From assembly GCF_022213955.1 (NCBI RefSeq), contig NZ_JAKNTW010000005.1:310001-374000 (forward strand): a stretch of 64,000 nucleotides of DNA, read 5' to 3'. The notes under the pieces are model-generated. The model did not search any database. It saw only the letters and a list, made by a program, of their open reading frames with translations, and had not been told where the DNA came from. Numbering within the stretch: position 1 is the first letter of the stretch; each line of letters begins with the position of its first letter. Both the position numbers and the translations under genes were made by a program. Below are positions 32,748-41,032 of the stretch, piece by piece. The DNA is from Dolomitihabitans soli. Lineage in GTDB: Bacteria > Actinomycetota > Actinomycetes > Streptosporangiales > Streptosporangiaceae.

Positions 32748-33059
32748 CAGGCGGGTCGCCATGGGCGGTGGTCCTTCCGTGCCGGAGATCAGGCATCGAA
32801 AAGGTATGGATCACCGCGTGTAGTCGGCCTCCCCCTGGAGAGCGCACATTTCGGGTAGCTCTGAAGTGCTACGGCGTGCCGTACAGGCTGGCGGTCGTCG
32901 CGATGGCCGGTTCGTCGGTGGGACCGCCGTTCACTGTGCGAGTGGGCCGCCGACGCTGTGACCAGCAGGTATATTGCGGCATTCGGCGGGAAGGATCCCT
33001 GTTTGGGTGGCCGGCATCATGGCTCTCATGATGGGCCGCCGACCGGGGGAGGAAACATC
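32748..33059. promoter_or_regulatory. Intergenic stretch with dyad upstream of fdhA
   Basis: 312 bases without a gene. CATCATG (33015-33021) and CATGATG (33027-33033) form a perfect 7-base dyad with a 5-base spacer, 27 bases before the fdhA start, and a TATATT promoter-like word lies near 32971. Nothing else is visible. Confidence 0.45.
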
Positions 33060-34283
33060 ATGGCGGGAAACAAGGCGGTCGCGTATCTCGGGCCGGGCAA
33101 GGTGAAGGTCGAGGATACCGACTACCCGGAGTTCGAGCTGAAGGACGGGCCGGGCGTCAACCCGGCGAACGTGGGACGCAAGGTCCGACACGGGGCGATC
33201 GTCAAGACCGTCGCGACCAACATCTGCGGCAGCGACCAGCACATGGTGCGTGGCCGTACCACCGCCCCGCCGGGTCTCATCCTCGGTCACGAGATCACCG
33301 GTGAGGTCGTCGAGGTGGGCCCGGACGTGGAGTTCATCAAGGTCGGGGACCTCGTGTCCGTGCCGTTCAACATCGCCTGCGGACGCTGCCGCAACTGTAA
33401 GGAGGGCAAGACCGGCATCTGCGAGAACGTGAACCCGGACCGGCCGGGCTCGGCGTACGGGTACGTCGACATGGGCGGCTGGGTCGGCGGGCAGGCCGAG
33501 TACGTGCTGGTCCCGTACGCCGACTGGAACCTGCTGAAGTTCCCCGACAAGGACCAGGCGATGGAGAAGATCCTCGACCTGGCCATGCTCGCGGACATCT
33601 TCCCGACCGGTTACCACGGCTGCGTCACCGCGGGCGTGCAGCCGGGATCGACCGTCTACATCGCCGGCGCCGGTCCTGTCGGGCTGGCCGCGGGCGCGTC
33701 GGCGCTGTTGCTGGGCGCCGCCGTGGTCATCATCGGCGACCTCAACGCCGACCGCCTGGCGCAGGCGCGCAGCTTCGGCTGCGAGACCATCGACGTGTCG
33801 GCCGGCGAGCCGAAGGACCAGATCGAGCAGATCCTCGGGGCGCCCGACGTGGACTGCGCCGTCGACGCGGTCGGGTTCGAGGCGCGCGGTCATGGCAGGG
33901 AGGCGTCGACGGAGCATCCCGCCACGGTGCTCAACACGGTGATGGACGTCACCCGGGCGGGAGGCGCGCTCGGCATCCCCGGCCTGTACGTGACCGGCGA
34001 CCCGGGAGCGGCGGACGACGCGGCCAAGCACGGCTCGCTGTCGATCAAGATCGGTCTCGGCTGGGCCAAGTCGCTCTCCTTCACCACCGGCCAGTGCCCG
34101 GTGATGAGATACAACCGCCAGTTGATGCAGGCGATCCTGCACGACCGGGTGCACATCGCCAAGGCCGTCAACGCCACGCCGATCCCGCTCGACCAGGCTC
34201 CGCAGGGCTACCACGACTTCGACCAGGGGGCGGCCCGGAAGTACGTGATCGACCCGCACGGCCTTCTCGCCAAGACCGCCTAG
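33060..34283 (+). CDS. fdhA: Glutathione-independent formaldehyde dehydrogenase
   Basis: 407 residues, start at ATG 33060 behind GGGGGAGGAAAC. It is a zinc-dependent medium-chain dehydrogenase: catalytic-zinc Cys in NICGSDQHM and His-Glu in LGHEITG, four structural-zinc cysteines in CGRCRNCKEGKTGIC, and the Rossmann GAGPVGLAAG. SVPFNIACGRCRNC and SFTTGQCPVMRYNRQLM match the FdhA family of Pseudomonas putida that holds NAD tightly and can dismutate aldehyde. It detoxifies formaldehyde in the cytosol. The tandem palindromic repeat just downstream is probably its terminator. Confidence 0.93.
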   Translation: MAGNKAVAYLGPGKVKVEDTDYPEFELKDGPGVNPANVGRKVRHGAIVKTVATNICGSDQHMVRGRTTAPPGLILGHEITGEVVEVGPDVEFIKVGDLVSVPFNIACGRCRNCKEGKTGICENVNPDRPGSAYGYVDMGGWVGGQAEYVLVPYADWNLLKFPDKDQAMEKILDLAMLADIFPTGYHGCVTAGVQPGSTVYIAGAGPVGLAAGASALLLGAAVVIIGDLNADRLAQARSFGCETIDVSAGEPKDQIEQILGAPDVDCAVDAVGFEARGHGREASTEHPATVLNTVMDVTRAGGALGIPGLYVTGDPGAADDAAKHGSLSIKIGLGWAKSLSFTTGQCPVMRYNRQLMQAILHDRVHIAKAVNATPIPLDQAPQGYHDFDQGAARKYVIDPHGLLAKTA

Positions 34284-34305
34284 CCTCGATGGCCGGATGA
34301 TCGCC

Positions 34306-34343
34306 GGGCATCCCTGATCAGGGCATCCCTGATCAGGGATGCC
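34306..34343 (+). terminator. Tandem repeat and 22-base palindrome after fdhA
   Basis: GGGCATCCCTGATCA occurs twice in direct tandem (34306-34320, 34321-34335). The second copy runs into GGGATGCC so that 34322-34343 is a perfect 22-base palindrome. It would fold into a strong hairpin but has no T-run after it, as usual for actinomycete terminators. Confidence 0.6.
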
Positions 34344-34580
34344 GTCATCGGCGTCCGGCCGGCTCGGCGGCACCGGTGCGCGGAGCCGGTGCCGGCGGGT
34401 GAGATGCCCGCAGGGGCCGGGGTGCGGCGGTGTGCCGCGCCGATGGGCCGGGGCAGGCGGCGGTCTGATGAGCAGTGCTCGGGATACGAGGGATAGAGAC
34501 TGCTCGTGAGGGCCCATATCGGGCGTCCGCCATAGGCTGATATAGCAGGAATTCATAGCAGTGGTCTAATCTGTTTAATT

Positions 34581-35051
34581 ATGCCTCACGGACATCACCA
34601 GCCTCAGCTTTTACATGAACAGTCGAACGTATATGCGGTGCCAAGCCCGCAGCCGCTCCTGCGGAAGGGATCGCGAGCGGCCACGGTCCTGGTCGCGGCG
34701 TTCGCCGGGCTCACGGTCCTCGCCGGATGTGCGGGCGGAGGAGGTGGCAAACCAGATTTGGTCAGTTCGTCCGACGATAAGGTCAACAGTTCAAATGCCA
34801 TCCCCTCACCGAACGCCGACGAGAAGACCGCGCTGATGGAAGGGCTCGTCGCGATCGATGCGGCGCTGGATCACAACCGGTCGATCGACAGAGCACTGGA
34901 GACCTGCAAGGAGGTGCGGACCGGCGTGGAACAGGCGGATGTGGTCGCCCGGATCCAGGAACGGTTCGGCACCAACGGCGCTCAGATCAACAAGACCGAG
35001 GCCGGGCGTATCAAGACGTTGGTCGAAGGCACGTTCTGCCGAGCCGGCTAA
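34581..35051 (+). CDS. Small secreted lipoprotein of unknown function
   Basis: 156 residues with a signal region ATVLVAAFAGLTVLAGCAGG (lipobox LAGC). The mature part is about 105 residues, with a Ser-rich linker, then two helices containing one cysteine each (LETCKEVRTG and EGTFCRAG) that could form a disulfide. The first 25 residues before the hydrophobic core are long for a lipoprotein signal, so a GTG at YAVPSPQP may be the true start; neither has a good ribosome site. A TAATCT box at 34568-34573 just before the ATG would fit a leaderless transcript. Function unknown. Confidence 0.7.
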   Translation: MPHGHHQPQLLHEQSNVYAVPSPQPLLRKGSRAATVLVAAFAGLTVLAGCAGGGGGKPDLVSSSDDKVNSSNAIPSPNADEKTALMEGLVAIDAALDHNRSIDRALETCKEVRTGVEQADVVARIQERFGTNGAQINKTEAGRIKTLVEGTFCRAG

Positions 35052-35232
35052 TCCTGAGCGGACACTCGGGACCGGTTCGAATACACGGCATGCAATTCGT
35101 GCCGTGCAATTCTCTAATTCCCGCCCGCGTTGACGAGTCGGTAGTGGCGGTGTTCATCGTTCCGGTGGAAGGCCGGCCTGCTCACGCGTACGCGTTGAGC
35201 ACGCGCCGGCACCCACCGTGGGCTCCGTTTTG

Positions 35233-35274
35233 CGAAAATCCCGTACGGCGTGGGCGAAGCCGGCGGGATTTTCG
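35233..35274. terminator. Bidirectional terminator hairpin
   Basis: CGAAAATCCCG (35233-35243) and CGGGATTTTCG (35264-35274) are perfect 11-base arms with a 20-base loop; A and T runs near both ends suit termination in both directions. It lies between the rightward lipoprotein gene and the leftward oxidoreductase gene. The surrounding 458 bases hold no convincing gene. Confidence 0.75.
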
Positions 35275-35509
35275 TCGTGCACCCGATAGCCGCGGCCGGG
35301 CGGTTCGCGTCGACCTCAAGGCGCAACTCGCCCAGGTGCCGAAATCCCATGGGCGAGGCTCGCGCAGACCGGGCGGGTGCGGGTGGCGTAGGAGGGCGGC
35401 CGTGATGCCGAGACCGGCGAAGGCCGGTCCGCCGAATTCGATCATCCAGGTGGCGCCGGTGCCACAGGCGGTCAGGCCGAGGGCGCCGATCAGGAGGAGG
35501 GCCGTCACT

Positions 35510-36778
35510 TTACGCTTGGTGGGGGGTCTTTCCTATCGAGACGACGGTTCGGGTGTGCCTGGCCTGTTCCGCAGCCCAGACCACCCGGTGCGTGGCGAGG
35601 CTGGCTTGTGCGTCGGTCGAGACCAGGGCCGGGTTGTTGTCGCGGACGGCGGCGATGAACGCCTCCATCAGCGCTCCGTCACCCCCTCCGTGCCCGGAGG
35701 CGGCCGAGGCGTCCGCTCCGGAGAGGGCGTCGACCACCGACACCTCATCGGTGATGAAGTCGTGGACGCGGAGTGTCTCGCCGTCGCACTCGATCGAGCC
35801 GTGCGTGCCGAAGATCCTGGTCTTCCTGTGCTCGAGCGCGCCGAACGCGGTCATGGTGCAGGTGGCGCTCGTGCCGTCGGCGAACTCCATGATCACCACC
35901 TGACTGTCGACCACGTCGTTGTCGCAGGCGTAGACGCATCTGCCGTACGGGCCCTCGCGCAGGGCCGTGAGCACGCCCTCCTCGGTGAAGTCGCGGGTGA
36001 TCGCGCCAAGCGGCCAGACGTGCCGGTCCGGATCGGCGAGGCACTCCATGTACAACCGCCTGGCCGAGTAGGGGCAGGTGGGTTCTATCGAGCAGTCCAG
36101 GCATCGGTCGGCAGCCCCTGCGGGCTTGCTCTCCTCGGTGAAGTGGACGAGCTTGCCGAAGGAGGAGACCCGCTCGGGCACATCGCCCTTGATGTGCACG
36201 AGCCAGTCGAGATCATGGCAGGCCTTGGCGAGTAGCATCGGGGCCGACTCAGCCTCGTTGCGCCAGTTCCCCCGCACGAAGGAGTGTGCCTGGTGCCACC
36301 AGCCGACCTGCTCCAGGTGCTGGATGTTCATGATCTGGCCGATCCTGCCCTCGTCCAGGAGCTCCTTGAGCCTCATGGTGTAGGGCGCGTAGCGCAGCAC
36401 ATGGCAGACCGCCAGGATCACGCCGTTGCGGTCGGCGGCCTCGGCGATGGCCTCGGCGTCCTCCGCCGTCGGCGCCATCGGCTTCTCCAGCAGGATGTGG
36501 TAACCCAGCTCGGCCGCGCGTACGGCGGGCTGGAGGTGCAGGCGGTCCTGCGTGGCCACGATCACCGCGTCGGCCAGCCGCCCGTCGGCCAGCAGGTCCC
36601 GCCAGTCGGCGAAGACGCGCTCGGCCGGGATGCCGTGCTCGGCCGCGAAGTCCGCCCGCCTGCCCTGGTCGGGCTCGGCCACGGCCACGACCTCGGCCAA
36701 CCCGCCCTGGCGCGCCAGCCTGGCGTAACCGGTGCCTCGCAGGCCCGCCCCAATGACGGCAAGAGTGACCATCCGCAT
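35510..36778 (-). CDS. Gfo/Idh/MocA-family sugar oxidoreductase
   Basis: 422 residues. The N-terminal Rossmann domain is MVTLAVIGAGLRGTGYARLA, the E-K-P motif in YHILLEKPMAPT supplies the catalytic lysine, and AKACHDLDWLVHI holds the second catalytic histidine. A cysteine cluster, RCLDCSIEPTCPYSARR, is an insertion with possible metal-binding role, seen in some homologues. It oxidises or reduces a sugar or inositol-like ring with NAD(P). It is divergent from the ROK regulator over a 75-base A/T-rich gap, which suggests common control by that regulator. Confidence 0.9.
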   Translation of the reverse strand: MRMVTLAVIGAGLRGTGYARLARQGGLAEVVAVAEPDQGRRADFAAEHGIPAERVFADWRDLLADGRLADAVIVATQDRLHLQPAVRAAELGYHILLEKPMAPTAEDAEAIAEAADRNGVILAVCHVLRYAPYTMRLKELLDEGRIGQIMNIQHLEQVGWWHQAHSFVRGNWRNEAESAPMLLAKACHDLDWLVHIKGDVPERVSSFGKLVHFTEESKPAGAADRCLDCSIEPTCPYSARRLYMECLADPDRHVWPLGAITRDFTEEGVLTALREGPYGRCVYACDNDVVDSQVVIMEFADGTSATCTMTAFGALEHRKTRIFGTHGSIECDGETLRVHDFITDEVSVVDALSGADASAASGHGGGDGALMEAFIAAVRDNNPALVSTDAQASLATHRVVWAAEQARHTRTVVSIGKTPHQA

Positions 36779-36852
36779 CCCCTATGAGTTTGCACATTAC
36801 TAATGAAGGATGTTTTTATTTCTACGGTGCAGCATCTGTCAAGGGGGCAAGC

Positions 36853-38004
36853 GTGACAATTCGCGGCGGCGACACCTCGCGGCTTCGCCGGATCAATCTT
36901 GCGACGACGCTCCGCACGGTCCGGTCGCAGGGGCCGCTCGGACTGACCGACCTGGCCAAGGCGGCCGCGCTCTCCAGGCCGACCGTCGAGAGCTTGGTCG
37001 AGGAGCTGCTGGCGGCGGGCTGGCTCAGGGAGCTGCCACCGGAGAGCGGCCAGATGGGACGGCCGGCCAGGTTGTTCGCCTTCCACGCGACGGGCGCCCA
37101 CGTGCTCGGGATCGACATCGGCTCCTACACGGTCAGGGCCGGCGTCGCCGATCTGGAGGGCACGGTCGTGGCCGCGCACGTCGAGCGGATCGCCGCCACC
37201 GCCGGCCGCGCCGAGCGACTGGCGGGTCTCAGGACGGCGGTCGCGGCCGCGCTGGAGGCCGGTGGGCTGACCGTCGACCGCATCGCCGCGGTTTGCGCGG
37301 GCACCACCGGGGTGGTGACCGCCGAGGGCGTGGTGAGGCTGTCGGTCGCCCTTCCCGAGTGGACCGGGCTCGATCTGGCGGGCGAACTGCGCGCGAGCTT
37401 CGACTGCCCCGCGCTGGTGGAGAACGACTGCAACCTGGCCGCGCTCGCCGAGCGTTGGCGCGGCCAGGCCGGGAGCGTCGACGACCTGGTGTTCGTGCTG
37501 TCCGGCGTGCGCACGGGCGCTGGCATCGTGGTGAACGGCAAGCTGCTCAAAGGCGCCAGGGGCGGCGCGGGCGAGATCGGCGCGCTGCCGCTGGTCGGCT
37601 GGCACCGCGCGCCCGTCCATCTGACCGGTTTCCAGGGCCTGCCGCCCGGCACTGCGCCATTGGACGCCGCCGCCCAGGTCTTCGCCGCGGCCAGGTCCGG
37701 CGACCCGGCCGCGCAGTGGGCGGTCGAGCAATACGCGCGTGACCTGGCGGAAGGCATCGCCGCCTTGGTGCTGACCGTAGATCCCGAGCTGGTGGTGCTC
37801 GGCGGTGGCGTCTCGCGCTCGGGCGACGTGCTGCTTGCGCCGGTGCGCCGGCATCTGGACCCGTTCTGCCTCGAACCTCCCGTGGTGGCGATCTCCGATC
37901 TGGGGGAGCAGGCCGTGGTCCTGGGTGCGGTACGGCGCGCGCTCGATCACGTCGACGCCCGCCTCTACGACTTCGACGCTCCCCTCCCGAAGCCATTCTC
38001 CTGA
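36853..38004 (+). CDS. ROK-family transcriptional regulator
   Basis: 383 residues from a GTG at 36853 behind AAGGGGG. The N-terminal winged helix (LGLTDLAKAAALSRPTVESL) precedes a ROK sugar-kinase-like domain with GIDIGSYTVRAG, VENDCNLAALAER, GAGIVVNGKLLKGARGGAGEIG and LVVLGGGVSRSG. The usual zinc site of ROK proteins (GHI...CxCGxxGCxE) is absent: the stretch after GAGEIG runs straight to ALPLVGWHR. So it is probably a pure regulator without kinase activity. Target is likely the divergent oxidoreductase (inference). Confidence 0.9.
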   Translation: MTIRGGDTSRLRRINLATTLRTVRSQGPLGLTDLAKAAALSRPTVESLVEELLAAGWLRELPPESGQMGRPARLFAFHATGAHVLGIDIGSYTVRAGVADLEGTVVAAHVERIAATAGRAERLAGLRTAVAAALEAGGLTVDRIAAVCAGTTGVVTAEGVVRLSVALPEWTGLDLAGELRASFDCPALVENDCNLAALAERWRGQAGSVDDLVFVLSGVRTGAGIVVNGKLLKGARGGAGEIGALPLVGWHRAPVHLTGFQGLPPGTAPLDAAAQVFAAARSGDPAAQWAVEQYARDLAEGIAALVLTVDPELVVLGGGVSRSGDVLLAPVRRHLDPFCLEPPVVAISDLGEQAVVLGAVRRALDHVDARLYDFDAPLPKPFS

Positions 38005-38366
38005 CGACCACGCCCCCGCTTATTGAAGAGTTGATGATTACTGAGCGAGAGGGTTCCCTGAACGGGTTCACTCCTCCTCATGACGAGTGTGCGGGCGGCG
38101 CAGTGTAAGGGGAGGGCTCGAAGTCGCATGCCTACTTATGATGTGTTCTTGTGTAAGTCTGGTCATCAAGGGTGTACCCGCCTGGCGGTCCACTGTCGGA
38201 CGGTCCGGCCGCCGTCGGCTTCGCCGTGTCCAGGTCGACGTCCGTCCAGCGCAGCCCGGCCTGGGTCTGAGGGTGCCGTCGACAATTCGGGGGCGCGCCG
38301 GTGGGCAGGTGTTGCTCTTACCGGCGTGGTCGGGGATTGTCTACTGTCTGGGCTCTGGAGGTGTCG
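38005..38366. other. 362-base intergenic stretch before coxG
   Basis: Short open frames here are arginine- and serine-rich and lack ribosome sites. TACTGT near 38342 could be a -10 box for coxG. No repeats or strong hairpins are visible. Confidence 0.4.
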
Positions 38367-39071
38367 ATGAAGGTCGTCGGAAGTGCTCTGCTCGGGGTCG
38401 AACGGAGGCGGCTGTGGACCGCGCTGCGCGATCCGGCGGTGCTGGTGACCACGATTCCCGGCTGCGAGCGGCTCGAAGCGCTCGGTGACGACGCCTACCG
38501 GATGACGGTCAGCGCGGGGGTCGCCTCGATCAAGGGGGTCTACCAGGGCGAGGTGGCGCTGTCCGATCTCGACGAGCCGGGTGCTTTCGTCCTCAAGGCC
38601 AGTGGTCAGGGCGCGCCCGGAACCGTCGACGCGACCGTTCAGGTACGGCTGACCGATGCCGAGGGCGGCACCCGGGTCGACTACGACGCCGAGGCGGTCG
38701 TCGGCGGCATGATCGGCGGGGTGGGGCAGCGCATGCTCGGGTCGGTGGCCAAGCGCACCGCCGCCGAGTTCTTCACCGCGGTCGAGTCCCATCTCACGGC
38801 TCTGGCCGCCCCGGTGGGGGAGCCGCCCGCCGTCGCGGGTACGGCGACGCCCATCGTCTCGGGTACGGCGACGCCCATCGTGCCGGGTATGGCGGAGCAC
38901 GGGGCGGTGGCCGGTGAACCGGGGCGGCCCGTCTATTCGCGTCCCGGCAAGGAGGTGCGTCCCGGGGTGCCCGCGTGGTCGTTGCTCGCGGCCTTCGGCA
39001 TGGGCGCGGGGGTCGCTCTCGGCAGCGCCGTCATCGGGTGGCTGCTCGGTCGTGGCGGCCGCCGGGGCTGA
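38367..39071 (+). CDS. coxG: CoxG-like SRPBCC protein with C-terminal membrane anchor
   Basis: 234 residues; ATG at 38367 follows CTGGAGG. Residues 1-150 are a CoxG-type SRPBCC domain (MKVVGSALLGVERRRLWTAL, PGCERLEALGDDAYRMTV, ASIKGVYQGEV). Then comes a Thr/Pro linker with a repeated GTATPIV and a terminal hydrophobic segment, WSLLAAFGMGAGVALGSAVI, anchoring it to the membrane. In CO-dehydrogenase operons CoxG recruits the enzyme to the membrane; no coxMSL genes are in the window, so it is an orphan and its partner is unknown. Confidence 0.85.
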   Translation: MKVVGSALLGVERRRLWTALRDPAVLVTTIPGCERLEALGDDAYRMTVSAGVASIKGVYQGEVALSDLDEPGAFVLKASGQGAPGTVDATVQVRLTDAEGGTRVDYDAEAVVGGMIGGVGQRMLGSVAKRTAAEFFTAVESHLTALAAPVGEPPAVAGTATPIVSGTATPIVPGMAEHGAVAGEPGRPVYSRPGKEVRPGVPAWSLLAAFGMGAGVALGSAVIGWLLGRGGRRG

Positions 39072-39075
39072 CCGG

Positions 39076-39338
39076 GCCGCTCGCCGTGCAGGGGCCGGCG
39101 GGCTGACCCGGGGCCGCTCGGCGTACAGGGCTGAGCGCTGACGGGTGGCTCGCTGTACAGGGCTGAGCGTTGACGGGTGGCTCGCCGTACAGGGCTGAGC
39201 GTTGACGGGGTCGTTCGGCGTACAAGGCCGGGCGTTGACGGGGTCGCTCGCCGTACAGGAGGCGTCGGGCTGCTCGTCGTGCCAGGGGCGGCGGGGCTGA
39301 CGGGGTCGCTCGCCGTGCCAGGGCTGCGCGCTGGAGGG
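39076..39338. repeat. Degenerate tandem repeats of about 32 bases
   Basis: At least six imperfect units share a core like GCTCGCCGTACAGGGCTGAG followed by CGTTGACGGGG. The two best copies (about 39144-39207) are exactly 32 bases apart; other units vary from 32 to 40. The tract lies between coxG and the LacI-operator region. No frame through it looks like a real protein. Confidence 0.7.
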
Positions 39339-39454
39339 CGGTCCTTGCCGTTCCGTGTGTTCTCGGTCGCCCGGTTTCGAGGTCGGTGGTGCGCCGCGTG
39401 CGGTGGAACCGTCGGCGCCAGGTCCGGTGATTTGTCTCTTGCGTCCGGTTCTCT

Positions 39455-39501
39455 CTGTTGGTATAACGTTTCACTGGGTCGTGAAAACGTTATACCAACA
39501 G
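39455..39501. promoter_or_regulatory. Inverted pair of LacI-type operators
   Basis: Left arm 39455-39474 and right arm 39481-39501 are inverted copies of GTGAAA(A)CGTTATACCAAC plus two bases, with a 6-base loop and one bulged A. Each arm holds its own AACGTT core with central CG as in LacI-family sites; the two centres are 21 bases apart, two helical turns. A LacI gene is the second gene downstream. Confidence 0.75.
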
Positions 39502-39533
39502 AAGTTCGGCAGCAGGGGATGAGGAGATCGCTG

Positions 39534-39992
39534 GTGCGCACGATCGAGCGACACTACGAGGACATCGAGATCGGTGAGGTCCGCCGGACCATGGGGCGCA
39601 CCATCACGGAGTCCGACATCGTGCTGCACGCCGGTCAGACCGGCGACTGGTTCCCGCACCACGTGGACGCCGAATGGTGTGCCGCCCAGCCGTTCGGCGC
39701 CCGGATCGCGCACGGCACGCTGATCCTCTCGGTCGCGGTGGGGATGACCGCCGGTGACATCAACCCCGCCTCGATGAGCTACGGCTACGACCGCATCCGC
39801 TTCATCCGGCCGGTGCACATCGGCGACACCATCACGGTGGCCGCCGAGATCACCGCCAAGCGCGCCCATCCCCGGCGCGCCGACGCGGGTTTCGTCGAGG
39901 AGACCGTGACGGTCGCCAACCAGCGCGGCGAGGTGGTCCTGTCACTGGTCCACCTCTACCTCGTCGGCCACCGCCCCGCGGTGCGGGCGTGA
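39534..39992 (+). CDS. MaoC-family hot-dog dehydratase
   Basis: 152 residues. GTG at 39534 is preferred because GAGGAG lies seven bases upstream; an ATG 15 bases earlier is too close to its own purine run. Fold features: [20 protein letters not shown], then [13 protein letters not shown] with the hydratase His, [17 protein letters not shown] and [15 protein letters not shown]. MaoC/R-hydratase enzymes hydrate enoyl-CoA thioesters. It is the first gene behind the LacI operator pair, and its stop overlaps the LacI start (GTGA). Confidence 0.9.
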   Translation: MRTIERHYEDIEIGEVRRTMGRTITESDIVLHAGQTGDWFPHHVDAEWCAAQPFGARIAHGTLILSVAVGMTAGDINPASMSYGYDRIRFIRPVHIGDTITVAAEITAKRAHPRRADAGFVEETVTVANQRGEVVLSLVHLYLVGHRPAVRA

Positions 39993-41011
39993 AGGGCCGT
40001 CGCGCGCCGGGCCTGTCGGCGGTCGCCGAGCGGGCCGGGGTGTCGGTCTCGCTGGTGTCCCGGATCCTCACCGGTGACGCCACCCTCAGGGTTCGCGACG
40101 ACACCCGGCAGCGGGTGATCCAGGCGGCCGAAGAGCTCAAGTACGTTCCCCACGTCTCGGCCCGTGCCCTGCGGCTGGCCAAGGCCGGGGCGATCGGCCT
40201 GGTCGTGCAGGACGTGAGCAACCCGATCCACGCCGAGATCATCCGCGGCGCCCAGCTCGCCACGGCCGCCCACGGACAGGTGCTGCTGCTCGCCGACTCG
40301 CCGGAACTCGCCTCCAACGCCCAGGCGTTCGACCGGCTGATCGGCGAGGGGCGCATCGACGGTCTGCTCTGGCAGAGCAGCGGCCTCGACTTCGACGACG
40401 AACTGGCCTCGCGCGCCGCCGGCCATCTGCCGACCATCCTGGTCAACAACCGGCCCCGGGCGGGCGTCCCGGGAATCCGGCTCGCCGACGAGGAGGCCGC
40501 CGCGCTCGCCGTCGAGCACCTCATCGAGCTCGGCCACCGCGACATCGGGTTCGTCGGCGGCCGTGCGGTCACCGACATCTCCGTGCGCCGCCTGGCCGGC
40601 TTCCGCGAGGCGATGGATCGGCACGGGTTGCCGATCCGGCCCGAATGGATCATCGCGCAGGAGTGGGACGCCGCCGCCGGCCACGCGGCGATGACCTCGC
40701 TGCTCGCCTGCCCGCGACTTCCCACCGCGGTCTTCGTGGCCAACGTGGTGGTGGCCGTCGGCGCGCTGGCCGCGGCTCGCGAGCACGGCGTCGGCGTGCC
40801 GGGCGACCTGTCGATGATCGCCGTCCACGACGCGTGGTTCGTCGAGCACGGCGCTCCGCCGCTGACCACGGTCCTGCTTCCGTTGCGCGAGCTCGGCCGG
40901 CGCGCGGTGGAACTGGTCCTCGGCGACGACCTCGACGGTCCCGAGGGCGGCCATCTCATCACCGATCCACCCCCGCGACTGGTCGTGCGCGGTTCGACCG
41001 GCCGTCCCTGA
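39989..41011 (+). CDS. LacI-family regulator of the CoA-thioester operon
   Basis: 340 residues starting at a GTG that overlaps the MaoC stop. The DNA-binding part is [20 protein letters not shown] and hinge [13 protein letters not shown]; the sensor domain follows ([60 protein letters not shown]). It most likely autoregulates through the operators at 39455-39501. Being encoded inside the operon it controls is unusual for LacI proteins but consistent with feedback. Confidence 0.92.
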   Translation: MKGRRAPGLSAVAERAGVSVSLVSRILTGDATLRVRDDTRQRVIQAAEELKYVPHVSARALRLAKAGAIGLVVQDVSNPIHAEIIRGAQLATAAHGQVLLLADSPELASNAQAFDRLIGEGRIDGLLWQSSGLDFDDELASRAAGHLPTILVNNRPRAGVPGIRLADEEAAALAVEHLIELGHRDIGFVGGRAVTDISVRRLAGFREAMDRHGLPIRPEWIIAQEWDAAAGHAAMTSLLACPRLPTAVFVANVVVAVGALAAAREHGVGVPGDLSMIAVHDAWFVEHGAPPLTTVLLPLRELGRRAVELVLGDDLDGPEGGHLITDPPPRLVVRGSTGRP

Positions 41012-41032
41012 ACCTCTCCGATTGGACCTTCG

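Noticed and set aside
35182-35508. Minus-strand frame starting VTALLLIGALGLTACG just after the oxidoreductase stop
   Set aside because: The start resembles a membrane or lipoprotein segment, but the frame runs through the bidirectional terminator hairpin and ends in Arg-rich noise.
38367-39071. Carbon-monoxide dehydrogenase locus
   Set aside because: CoxG is present but no coxM, coxS, coxL or coxD genes are in the window.
39076-39338. CRISPR array
   Set aside because: Repeats are degenerate, adjacent without unique spacers, and there are no cas genes.
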